64,000 nt of DNA, from the NCBI GenBank assembly GCA_026075535.2, contig AP026544.2:5022001-5086000 (forward strand). The letters run 5' to 3'. A program made the position numbers and the translations under genes. This document shows positions 10,640-20,780 of this stretch, one piece after another. The notes beneath the pieces are model-generated. The model worked only from the letters and a program-made list of their open reading frames with translations. It did no database searches and was not told where the DNA came from. This stretch comes from Tricholoma matsutake (lineage: Eukaryota; Basidiomycota; Agaricomycetes; Agaricales; Tricholomataceae). Numbering within the stretch: position 1 is the first letter of the stretch; every line of letters begins with the position of its first letter.

Positions 10640-12391
10640 AGTGGCTTACACACAAATACAGGGAAAAGGCAGAGTGGCTGGCAAGTGTACAAAGATATCT
10701 TGCACATGAACCTGCGCAAGAAATGTGGAATTTGCTCCACTTTGTGGTCTTTGAGACAGGCAGTTTGGACAGGCACATGGACCTGATGGCTCCAGCTGTA
10801 CAACTGCTCGGGAGGGTGCCTACCATTAAGGCCAGACCTTTCTATGCTTGGAAAGTCATCCTCTCACACCCATGGCACATATTTGAGGATCTTTTGGGAG
10901 ATGGAGGATGCTTTGAAGACAAGGTGCACGAGATTGAAGTGTGCACTGTGAAGTAATGCGCAACTGTATACTCTTTCAATGTATGATAGTGGTACTGGAT
11001 ATTACATTCAATTCTCCTTTCTCCTATCTGTTTGTTCCTCCTAACATTGGGTTTCTTTGCCTATAAATGGCAACCATCTACCATATTCTTGTACACCCCT
11101 CTTTACTGTACAATGTTTTACCTGTGTCCTTTACCTGTGTCCTTCCCAATGCCCACCATCACCTTCATGATGATGACTATTGACACAGTATCCATCCAAT
11201 GTGCAAAAATCTTGACTTTGTGGCCAGTGAGTCTCTGTAGCGCATCTTCATTGCATAGTCTGAGATGCTCACAGCCACTGTCTATGATTTTCCAAGGTTT
11301 ATTTTTTGGCATGCGGTGCTCCCAACCACTAGTTGTCCCTGTCCCTCTCAATGTGGGACCATTGACATCGGTGGTAGTTAAAGATTTACATAAGGATATA
11401 TATGGTTGTACAAACATTATGAAGGTGAGGAATGTGGTGGGTTCCCATGTCTACAGGAAGTGTTCAGTGGAACTCCTGGGAGCAGTTCATTTCACTTCTT
11501 CTTTCAGCCCCAGGGCGACATTTGTGGGTTGAGTAACCATTGTGTTAAGATTCTGTCACTTTCAAACACTCCAGTTATCAGTGAGATTTTGGTGCTGAAA
11601 TCTGGCCCATGTGGCAGGGCCTGTGACATTGTTGAGAGAGATAAGGGGCTTGTGGAATATCTGATGTATAAGTGAGTGTTATTGCAATTACCACATGGGC
11701 CAGCTAATGTCCACAATGCAGAATGTTCAAATGTAGTCCTCATTTTCAAGCTCCAGACATTTTGCCCCATCATGCTTGTTGAGACATGATTGAGGGGTGC
11801 AGGCCTTCATCTGGGATTTATTTCATGGAAATTGATGGTAGTAACTGTTTGAACATTGGAAGAAAAATTATTGAAACATGTCATTTATACATGACACCCT
11901 CCATTAGCAAAGGACCACATGAAGAGGGTCAGTTTTTAAAATAGGGCACAGTTGCCTGCTCTTGGCAATCTAGGCACTTCCTTTCAACTTTTAAAATTGG
12001 GATGAAACAGTTTGTCAATCGATCTGTGACTTGCACAGCCAACCGACTGATCTACAAAGCAACAGAAAAGGAGTGGGAGCCTAACTGGTACTATAAGGTG
12101 TGAAGAGAAAATGTGTGTACACTTGTTCCTTTGTTGTACATGGCTCACAACACAACTAGTAAGTGCTTTGCTGACTACAATACTGTGCAAACTAATAACA
12201 TGCACAGCAAGAACAGAAAGCTTAGAGCCAGTCATCCATTTCCTCAAGCAACTGGAGGACTGCTGCACTACCACTGCCTGTGGTGTATGTGCACATAGGG
12301 CAGCTACAGATGACCTGCACTCAGTGCCTCTCAGCAACATGCAGGGTTTTGGGCTGTTAGAGGCAGGACCAACCTACCCTTTTACTGTGAC
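10640..12391. other. No gene recognised; decayed DNA
   Basis: Only short ORFs without recognisable motifs occur. The region ends at the 5' LTR of Gy-A2, preceded by gtgac, the presumed left target site. Its right partner is lost because Gy-A2 is truncated. Confidence 0.5.
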
Positions 12392-13030
12392 TGTTACAAT
12401 TTTCCTTGTAACTCATGGAACCCGATGCACCTGATGATCCCCTCCAGACAGGAGGCACCCCTTGACTCATGCCTGTGGCATGCCCCTTGACACCAGATGA
12501 ACCTACAATGCATGCCAACACCATGCATTCGATCCCCTTCCCATGGAAGGTACCCTTGACGCATGGTGACTCCATGCACCTGAACCCATTCACACACATG
12601 CTGTGATACGACAACCTCTTGACATGAGGTCCATGACATTGGATCCTTGACATTGGATCCATGACATCGGATGCCTCATGCAAGGCATGAGGGCTATTGT
12701 TTCTATTCTTACTTGATACACATCTACCTTTCCGATTGGACGATAAGGACCTCCCTTGTAGTATAAGTACTGCAACTCATAGTAAGGATGTCCTTAGTTT
12801 AGATCTAGGCATTCTACAGCCTTAACTTGCAACTCGCGAACTTACTCAAAACCACTAAGAAAGCCCCTTAGTGCATGAACCTGAACGACTCTATGCAGAA
12901 GCCCTGCTAGAGTGCACTACCTATCTTACGTTGGACGCTCTGAGTAAGACTAGTGCCGAACGACTTGTCGAGGAAGCACCTTGTTGAACGACATCGACTA
13001 GATCGAGTGGTTGAGGCTTCGCCCTTAACA
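12392..13030 (+). repeat. Gy-A2 5' LTR
   Basis: TGTTACAATTTTCC...GCCCTTAACA, same family as 7598-8262. TATAAG is at 12762-12767 and predicted transcript start AGTTTAGATCT at 12796-12806, 34 bp after the start of the TATA box. Confidence 0.95.
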
Positions 13031-13032
13031 TA

Positions 13033-13043
13033 AGATCTAAACT
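13033..13043 (+). promoter_or_regulatory. Gy-A2 self-priming primer-binding site
   Basis: AGATCTAAACT begins two bases after the LTR. It is the perfect 11-nt reverse complement of AGTTTAGATCT at 12796-12806 in the LTR. Gy-A3 keeps the same site at 54112-54122 on the minus strand. Confidence 0.78.
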
Positions 13044-13076
13044 ATCTGCTAGCCCACCTACCTAGGTGTAGGCAAT

Positions 13077-14243
13077 ACGTCTCGATACACACCACAGCGA
13101 CCCGGGTCTAGACAAGCCCCAGACCAACCACCAAGAGAAGCGGAACCACAGCTAGGTTCATCTTGGTACCGATACAATGGAAGACTAGTCCGTTACTCGA
13201 CCCCAGCACAGCGTTGGTTCTATGGATCAACTGACAGACAACGAGGAGATTTCCTCACCGACGAAGACTTTGAACAACTGCATGCACCCCCATCCGAAAC
13301 ATCCACCCGCTTCTTAACAGACGAAACCAATGACCTCTATAACGAGATGTCCGAACCCGCAACCACACCAATGACATCTGTGAAGGACATTCAAATCCGA
13401 TCACCCACAGACCTCTCAGGAGAGCAGACCAAGACTGCCAAGTTCCTGCAGGAGATAGATCTGTACCTGCGAATCAACGACCAGGTCTATGACACAAATG
13501 ACAAGAAGATTATCTTCACGCTGTCCTTCATGAATGGAGGGACAGCAGCTGCCTGGGCGCAGGCATTCGTCAACCAACACCAGTCCGAGGGACTCGGTGA
13601 ATATGCAGACTTCCGACAGAAGGTCTTAGAGGCCTTCTCACCGATCGATGATGCCGGAACGGCAAAGACAGAGATCAAGAATCTCAAGCAAGGTTCAGGG
13701 AACCTTGAAGAATATGTGGCGAACTTCCGCATCCTGAAAGACAGGACGGGAATCCCAGAAGATGCAGCCATGATCGAGTACTTCATGGATGGACTGCACC
13801 CCAAATTACTGAAGAGGGTACACACTATGGAAACGGTACCCAACACTCTTGAGGGCTGGATAAAGGCAGCCTCAAAATATGAAGGCCAATGGAAATGGGC
13901 CATGGCAATCCTGGGAAAGACCAGGCAGAACCAGAAGACAAACAAAACAACAAAGAAAGGACAGCCCTCTCTTGACATCAACTGACTGACGAACCAAGAA
14001 CATGTGGAACACCTCTGGAAGGGATTGTGTTTCATCTGCCACCAACCGGGACACCAATTGTCCGACCACAGGGATGGAAAGAACCCCACTCAGATGGGGT
14101 CAGCGCCTCCTCCTTACTGAAACTGCTTCACCCAGAAAAAGACTGGGGTGGACACCTACCAGAAGATCTGCATGATGCTGGATGAACTAGATGAAGAAGA
14201 AAAGAAACGAGCCCTCAACCTCATGGAGGAATCGGGTTTTTAG
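13077..14243 (+). pseudogene. gag: Gy-A2 gag
   Basis: The frame runs 1,167 bp from the position of the Gy-A3 gag ATG to TAG at 14241-14243, the same length as in Gy-A3. Here the start codon is ACG (13077-13079), so the first available ATG is 13347. Order: proline-rich N-terminus, a segment with SSWYRYNGRLVRYSTPAQR, the capsid core (FLQEIDLYLRINDQVYDTND, then AAAWAQAFVNQH, then LKQGSGNLEEYVANFRILKD), and a knuckle CFICHQPGHQLSDH in which the last cysteine is replaced by histidine; Gy-A3 has the same substitution. Internal TGA codons at 13983 and 14119 correspond to CGA and CAA in Gy-A3. Confidence 0.88.
14234..14240 (+). promoter_or_regulatory. -1 ribosomal frameshift heptamer at the gag stop
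   Basis: GGGTTTT sits in the gag frame as G GGT TTT, directly before the gag TAG (14241-14243). This is a canonical X XXY YYZ slippery site. Slipping back one base opens the protease-pol frame, which is indeed the -1 frame here. In Gy-A3 the first G is A (tcA ggt ttt tag), a CpG-type change that spoils the heptamer. No downstream pseudoknot was worked out. Confidence 0.7.
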
Positions 14244-14677
14244 AGCAGCGGCCTGATACGACGCCAGTCACCACTGAAATTTCCGTAGGGTCTGTACTCT
14301 TAGCTACCATGAATAGACAATCTATGCGCCTGTCTATTTGGGTAGCTGAGTCAGACAACGGAAAAGACGTTGCAACGAATGCGCTCCTTGACTCTGGAGC
14401 AGGAGGAGTCTTTATTGACTCAAAATTCGTTGAACAAGAAGGGATCAAGACATATCCCTTGGGCTACACCATCCAGGCCACAAACGTAGATGGAACTCTG
14501 AACAGGCAGGGAACAATCACAAGATACATGAGGGGAAGGCTCCACATCAATGGACAGAGCTACCCAATGAAATACCTAGTCACCGGACTAGGCAAGGAAT
14601 CAGTGATCCTGGGCCTGTCATGGCTATGGGAGGTGAACCCGATTATCGATTGGAAGAAAGGAACTCTTGAGTTCTGA
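14244..14677 (+). pseudogene. Gy-A2 protease
   Basis: In the -1 frame, pol continues as LEQRPDTTPVTTEISVGSVL, then MNRQSMRLSI and the aspartic protease signature ALLDSGAGGVFID (around 14385-14420). Downstream are the second conserved block GLGKESVILGLSWLWEVNP and IDWKKGTLEF, typical of the gypsy retropepsin C-terminus. TGA at 14675-14677 ends the frame where Gy-A3 also stops. The retropepsin would cleave Gag-Pol inside virus-like particles. The catalytic DSG triad is intact. Confidence 0.88.
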
Positions 14678-14809
14678 GACAAAAAATGACGGGCTCAAAT
14701 CCAATGGATCTTGGAGAAGACAAGAAGAGCCGAACGAGCCCTCCCGAACACCCTAAAGCTCCCCAGGGTCGACACTGAAAGGGAAGCACCCAACGACAAA
14801 CTGGCACAA

Positions 14810-15160
14810 ATTCGACGCATCGTGGCCAAAACAAGACAAAGGCTCTCTGAAGAGAAAGAGAGGAGCCTCGCCTGAGCCAAAGTGGCTGTGGCAAAAACCA
14901 GGGAGAGACTCTCCGAAGACAGGCAGAGAAACCTTGCCCGAGCCCGATTGGCCGTGGCAAAAATGAAGGAAAGGCTTTCTGAGAAGAAAGCAAAGGAGCT
15001 GAATTCAGTCCAGAAAGCTGTCGCGAAGACCAGGACCAAGGACACTCCTAAAGAAGACAGGAACCTCGAAGCAGCAAGACATGCCATTGCCAAAACCCGA
15101 GAAAACCAGAAGAAAAGACAACTGGAGAAGGGAAAGAACAATGAATGCGACAGGACATGA
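14810..15160 (+). repeat. 22-residue (66-bp) repeat domain between protease and RT
   Basis: In the pol frame the sequence repeats every 66 bp with the core (A/I)VAKTRxRLSE followed by a charged, alanine-rich segment, as in AVAKTRERLSED and AVAKMKERLSEK. I count five units here and six in the matching part of Gy-A3 (51929-52345). The composition (Ala, Lys, Arg, Glu, heptad-like spacing) suggests a long helix or coiled coil. One TGA interrupts it at about 14874. Confidence 0.8.
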
Positions 15161-15390
15161 TGAATCGTGCAAAAGATGAAAGAACTGCTAACCTCCACAG
15201 GGGAGGGAAGTACTGGCAAAAGGAACATGAAAATGACACTATGGAACAGGATAAACAACCCTCAACAAGGGACTACCCCGACCCACGATATTAGGACCCC
15301 AGATCATGGTACCACCAATGCTGAAGTACCTATGCCCAGGGAGACTCCCCCTCAGGTGAAGGTCGAGGAGATACCTGATGAAGAATTACT

Positions 15391-17367
15391 GAGGAAAGTT
15401 GTGCTAGCGCTTCTTGCACTTGTATTACGTCGCCCTCTGCATTCATGACCACATCAAGAGCGGGTTGCCAATCTCGTGCATTGTATCGACTACCGAGATG
15501 TGTTTTCAACTGTTCCTCAGCAGCAGGTAAGGTCATGTTGCTTGTTGCAAAGTTTCGAAGTATTTCCCATGCGCCACAATCTGAGCGCAGAGATGATGTC
15601 TCGTATATGTCATCTTGTAAGAGTTCCCTGTAGAATAAATGGATAAATGTACAAGATAATCAATTTCTGCCACTGGTGGTTATGTACCCTTGAATTTTTG
15701 TGTGGCCCCAGCAATTCTTAATCGTCGATGCCTCCACCTGTCTCCATGCCATGCACACCATCAGCATTCCTTCCATCAAATTAATCTTGTAAATGTCACG
15801 TTCCCCTGCCTCATCCCTCTCGATCGCTTGAATGCAAAACTCTCGGCGGTAGTGAGCTTTAAAACACCTGATGATTCCTGCGTCAAGCAGTTGGACAAAT
15901 GAGGTCATATTGGGTTCAAAGAACACAAGGCGAATATTTTGCGGCTCATACTGAATATTATGACCCAAGTGTGAAGCAGATATGCCGGTTCTGCTGGCGC
16001 ATTTTTATGTCAAAATCCTTGATATATCTGAAGGCAGTCGCAGATTAGATCTGCTGCCCTCCTTATGAGAAAATGATTTGCTTACTCTTCAAACAACTCA
16101 GAGGTCATCCAAGCCTTCTTGTTGTTCCGATAGTAAAAACCATGCTCAGCAGGACTCTGCTTTTTGAAGCAGCACGGCTTTTTTGCCTTACCAATATACA
16201 TCGGTGGTAAGCACTCACTTCCATCCACGTTACACGCGAAGAACATTGTAATCCTAAACTTTTCTTTCTTCTTTCCAGCCATCTGCTTTGATGCAAGCCC
16301 TCGATCTGGCGGCGCACTAATGGTTTAGATTAGGACACTGTCACAGTGATGATAATCAATTTTTTCTGCTTACAATGCAAACAGGCTGCTTTCATCGCCA
16401 TTCCATCGATCCCGCTCAGCATATGTCACCAAAATCATCCCTACATGCTTCTGTTCTTCTCTCACAGCCTCAATATCAACAGATCCTGCTTTTCCGTGTT
16501 GACGCCTCTCCTTGTAGCTGTACGCCTTACAGAACAGAGCAATCCAACCATCTCCACTCAGGCGCTCCGCTTCAGGGACATCAAACTGTTCTTCAAATTT
16601 AAGTTGCTTTGCCTTCAACATTGGGCCATTAACTGTCTCTCCCTTCTCCTCCATATGCCTTACCCAGAGAACAAGGGCCCTCTCAACATCAGGTCTTGTG
16701 GCGACATGTGGACGCTTTGAAGAAAGCGCATTAGGGTGAGATGTGACATGTTTCTCGAGTTCTTCCCGTGACTTTATCTTTCTGGACAGGGTACACTGGT
16801 TGAATGACAATGCACCATCAGACTTCGAAGCAAAGTGCTTCACGATGTCACCTTGGGTCATTCTGGGGTGCTGGTCAATGAATGCAAAAACCATCATCCA
16901 GTCATGCAGAGTCAAGTTTTTGTGCCCCTCCTTTACCGTCCCTGGAGAAGTTTTCGGTGCATCCTTCGGAACAGGAACCTTGGGCTTTCACTGGTAGGGT
17001 TTGGGCTTTTCTCAAGGCTTCCAAGTAGGCTCTGGGGGCATTTTGTCAAACACATAAATTTTTGAGGAGTTACTTATGAGGCGAAACATGGCATTAATTT
17101 TTTTTGCACTATACTTTCCTTGGAAGTAGGTATCATTCTTATATATTGTGATTCTGGGCATGACTGAATCGCCGACTGGGTGATCTTCCACAATTGCCGG
17201 CACAAATGCAGTGGTTTGATAATGCATATTGCTGCCCCCAGACCTATGCATTATGCATTATGCATTATGCACCTCATATCCCTGCATCCCATGGTGGTTC
17301 TGATGCAAAAGCTATGCAACATGAGAATTATGCAGGATTACGTCATGCATTATGAGAAAGTCAACTG
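15391..17367 (-). mobile_element. Pg-1: pogo/CENP-B-type DNA transposon, 3'-truncated
   Basis: It is oriented on the minus strand. The right end carries the terminal repeat (CAGTTGACTTTCTC read inward) followed by TA at 17368-17369, identical to the ends of Pg-2. The left end lacks the last ~670 bp present in Pg-2 and is joined directly to truncated Gy-A2 at about 15391. Subterminal ATGCATTATGCATT repeats occur at 17246-17272. Confidence 0.88.
15400..17041 (-). pseudogene. Pg-1 transposase (HTH-CENP-B and DDE) pseudogene
   Basis: Starts MPPEPTWKP at 17041. N-terminal helix-turn-helix LTLHDWMMVFAFIDQHPRMT, then VKHFASKSDGAL; the CENP-B-type DNA-binding part is DVERALVLWVRHMEEKGETV and LSGDGWIALFCKAY. 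A GT-AG intron of about 57 bp (around 16320-16376) separates these from the catalytic domain, which begins MAGKKKEKFRIT and continues LPPMYIGKAKKPCCFKKQS. A second intron follows FEE near 16080. An 11-bp deletion between direct repeats CTTG (near 15970) removes the LDN aspartate block still present in Pg-2 (TLDNFLGH). The C-terminus is missing. Confidence 0.85.
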
Positions 17368-17432
17368 TAGTAACATAGTAACACTGAATGAAAACATTGA
17401 ACAGCAACCATGTGCCACTGCACCACAGAACA

Positions 17433-17847
17433 TGTTGAGATTCACACTGTGATTGCTCAATTTGATGCGTGTTCTACTTCTGGCACATCTCTTTGATGCG
17501 CAAGACAAACGTGGTATGTAATCAGCCAACATCAGCTTCTCTGATGTGTGTACTATTATTAACACTCCCTTTGATGCATTTACACAAATGCATCAAAGGC
17601 ATCTTTTCTCTCGTCTTGTTCTTTATTAGACTGAACAGATATATATATGGGTAGTTAGATACATGATCACCTCAGTCACTTATACAAGGACTGAGGTGAG
17701 CATCGCGTATTATATTTTCCACACAGTAAATGATACTTACTGTACCTTAGTATATTTCTCGCATACTCTAGGTACAGTCTCGTGTAATTGAGTCACTTAT
17801 ACAAGGACTGAGTATATGTCTCGCATACTCTAGGTTGATTTTCTACA
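17433..17847 (+). repeat. Co-B 5' LTR
   Basis: Partner of 22569-22983. U3 carries four direct copies of TTTGATGC or close variants (17461, 17492, 17541, 17570) and a perfect hairpin at 17569-17598. Further in are two copies of a segment AGTCACTTATACAAGGACT and repeats of TCTCGCATACTCTAGG. Confidence 0.96.
17569..17598. promoter_or_regulatory. Perfect 13-bp palindrome built from the TTTGATGC motif
   Basis: CTTTGATGCATTT and AAATGCATCAAAG are perfect inverted repeats separated by four bases (acac). The other LTR has the identical hairpin at 22705-22734. A paired binding site for a host regulator is a reasonable inference, as is an RNA hairpin. Confidence 0.6.
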
Positions 17848-17858
17848 GGTTATGGGCC
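17848..17858 (+). promoter_or_regulatory. Co-B primer-binding site, copia type
   Basis: GGTTATGGGCC directly follows the LTR. This matches the primer site of Drosophila copia, which pairs with the anticodon-loop region of cleaved initiator tRNA-Met. Co-C has the same bases at 40868-40878. Confidence 0.7.
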
Positions 17859-18041
17859 ACTCCCATCACTTCTGAACGACGGTAGAAAATCTCCTAGCCA
17901 CTCGGCATTATCTCTACGTCATCTCCTTTGATCGACAATCCAATCACTTTCCCGTTTGGGTTTACAGATCGTCCTTTGTGCAATCAGTCCTCTCGACGAT
18001 TTCCCCCCACCAAATTTTTATTTGTTTTACCTGCTACAAGC

Positions 18042-19266
18042 ATGCTAGACACTACCCCCCCCCTCGGTTACGCTGATCAAACTTTCCGTACAATATTCTG
18101 GTGAGAAACTCGACAAGCTTAGGTCAAACTACAAAGAATGGTGTGAAGAAATCACTATCACTCTTTCACTGAATGGTCTCTACGAATATGTCACTGGCGC
18201 AATCCCTGCACCTACTACCTCTGAGCCTCGTGTGCTAATTAACTGGAAGGCCAACTCACGGCTTGCATATGCGTTCATTGCATCCAGCATCGCTCCATCT
18301 GAATGCCCTTTCATTGACATAGAGAAGCCTACCACTGTGAACTGGGAGGCACTTCATAAACGACACCAGAATGAAGGCCCTGTTCAACAGGTTCAGTTAC
18401 TGCAGCAGGCCCTTACGACACAATGCAGCACTGATACTCCCCTCCCCGAGACGGCCAATAAGATTTGCGCTCTCATTGAGTGTGCATTCGCTATGGGAGA
18501 TATTAAGCCCGACCTCCTTTGTTGCATAGCTCTTTTAAATTCACTTAGCGACAACTTTCCTCATGCACGCTCGATTATCTCTTGTGACATTGCCGCTTCC
18601 ACAAGGGAATCCCCCTATACTTCAAAAGATATTCATCTTTTCCTTGAAAATGAACAGTCACTTCTTGAGAATGATCACTGTGCAGACAACAAATCCTCCA
18701 TAGCTCTCACCGCTCATACCAAATCGACCAGGCCGTCCAATGGTCTAGTCTGTGGGAATCCAAATTGCAAGAAAGTGGGTCATTCGACCGAGTACTGCAT
18801 TAAAGTGGGGGGAGGAATGGCCAGGAAAACAATTGAGGAGTCCGTGGCAGCCCGGAAAGCAGCTCGAGAAAAAGGGAAGAAAGGCGACGCTTCGACAAAG
18901 CCTTCAAAGGTACCAATTACTGTGAAGGACGTTAATGGACGAGCTTTCACGGTTATGGTAGATGCAGACCCCCTGGACCATCAGTCCAGTACTCGCCCCC
19001 CATTCGCAGGACTTGCTAGTGACCCCCTCCCCACAGTGTCGATTGATGAGGTAGAATATGAGGGCTGGCTTGTCATTGAGGAGGAGGCAAGTACAACTAT
19101 TGACTGGAGCCATCACACTTCAACCCCTATGGATGGCGCATTTACTGTCGAACCGCTTAGTCAGACACAGCGCTCACAACTTTCCCTCTCCCATTTCCCT
19201 TTCATTGTCGATACAGGCGCCACAGTCCATATTTCACCAGATAAAGCCGACTTCCTTACTCTTTGA
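18042..19266 (+). pseudogene. Co-B gag and protease region
   Basis: ATG at 18042 (MLDTTPP) is followed by nine C's (18055-18063). With eight C's it would read in frame into SVTLIKLSVQYSGEKLDKL and the copia Gag/UBN2 domain (NYKEWCEEITITLSLNGLYE ... AYAFIASSIAP). Gag has a knuckle-like CGNPNCKKVGHSTEYC. A basic linker (RKAAREKGKKGD) precedes the protease motif FPFIVDTGATVHIS (around 19195), with the catalytic DTGA. The frame ends at TGA 19264-19266, most likely from CGA, and continues as LCNALYIPDAAVRLIS. In copia elements gag and pol are one polyprotein, so I treat this as its N-terminal part. Confidence 0.85.
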
Positions 19267-20780
19267 CAAATACCGCCTTGCCCTGTAAAAGGCATTGGGG
19301 GCTCTTCCATCCTTGCTATTGGAATCGGCGACATAAAGTTATGCATCGCCAGGGGCGCATCAATATTATTATGTAATGCACTCTACATCCCAGATGCGGC
19401 AGTCCGACTCATCTCTGTCAGTTCACTCACCAATGACTCAAATGCTGTGGCGCACTTCAACAGCTCATCCTGCTGGGTCATGGATAAATCCACTGGAGCT
19501 ACCATTGCCCATGGGATTTTACTTGATAACAAGAAACTCTATTCACTTCACCTCTTTTCCATCACCGTTGACTTGGCCATGCAAATTATCAGTCGCTTTG
19601 GGATATGGCCAAGAAGGGTACACTTACAGATGCACCTACCATCTCTGCCCCTAAGCCACCCAAATGTGAAGCATGCATTCTTGGCAAACAGATGAGGATG
19701 CCCATTCCCAAAAAGCGTGAAGAAGGGGTTGGACATAAGGCAACACGGAAGTTAGAAAAAGTCTGGGTGGATTTGTTGGGTCCGCATGCAGTCACGTCTC
19801 GTACTGGGAATTCTTATGTTATGGACATTGTCAATGATTATACATCCTTTCCATGGTCAATACCGCTTCACAATAAGGATGATTTGTTTCCAGAACTAAA
19901 GGCTTGGGAACTAGCTCGCGAAAATGAAACAGGACTTAAAATTGGGACTTATATCACCGACAATGGAGAACTAAAATCTCACGAGATGGAGGCCTGGCTC
20001 AAAACAAGAGGAATGGTACAGCGATTTACCGCGCCACATACGTCTGCCCATATTGGGTGTGTTGAGTGCATGCATCATACCCTTATGGCTAAAGTGCATA
20101 CAATGCGAATTTACTTGGGCTTACCGGCTTACCTTTGGGATGAATTCTACCTGACAGCTTCTCATTTACATGCCAAAACCACCATGAGATCACTTCAAGG
20201 TCGCACTCCCTGGGAACTTTGGCATGGACAAAAGCCTGGTTATTCCTACCTGCGAGAAATTGGCTGCCGAGCATTTGTACTCATCCCAAAGAAGGACAAT
20301 CCAAAAATTTTTGAGCGATCTATTAAGTGCGTGCTTATTGGATATGATATAAATTCTAAATCCTACCGATGCTATGATCTGACTACAAGAAAAGTTCACA
20401 GTTCCTACCACGTCTGCTTTCTTGAAAGCCACGATGGACATTCCCCCTCCCAAACATTACCGATGAGCGATGTTATTCAGTCACCTACCTCGGGTGGGCC
20501 CACCTTCAACATCTTGCCAATAAACAATGATGATAACGACGAGTCCTTTCACCCCTTGAACGTCACCGGACCGAATGACCCTATTAGTGAAGATCAAAGC
20601 TTACCCACTCAGAATCCCATCCCACGTCGATCATCCCAGGTACCTATTCCCACAGAGCGACATCCGAATGGGGGATTGGCCACTACTAGGACAGCCACAG
20701 CCATCCAAGAATCTAGGGAGAGTGCAGCACAGGTCAGAGAAGCGCGCCATGAGTGCAGAGCTGCTACTATTGCTGCCTGA
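19267..20780 (+). pseudogene. Co-B GAG-pre-integrase and integrase
   Basis: A one-base deletion near 19598 shifts the frame (ISRFGIWPRR should read RFGHMAKKG). After it, an open frame from 19605 encodes the zinc-binding CEACILGKQMRMPIPKK, the integrase core with the first aspartate in VWVDLLGPHAV, the second in TYITDNGELKSH, and the acidic third position in HIGCVECMHHTL. The copia-type C-terminal part includes AFVLIPKKDN and VLIGYDINSKSYRCYDL. TGA at 20778-20780 is a probable CGA. The catalytic triad appears complete. Confidence 0.85.

Larger units (their letters stand above)
12392..15390 (+). mobile_element. Gy-A2: 5' fragment of a Gy-A element (LTR, gag, protease, spacer)
   Basis: Collinear with the 5' third of Gy-A3. 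It has a 639-bp LTR, self-priming PBS, gag, -1 frameshift site, protease and a 22-residue repeat domain. Similarity to Gy-A3 ends at about 15390 (GAAGAATTACTG versus GAACTACTGGCAG in Gy-A3). The next base belongs to a truncated pogo element. RT, RNase H, integrase and the 3' LTR are missing. It retains more CG dinucleotides than Gy-A3. Confidence 0.92.
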
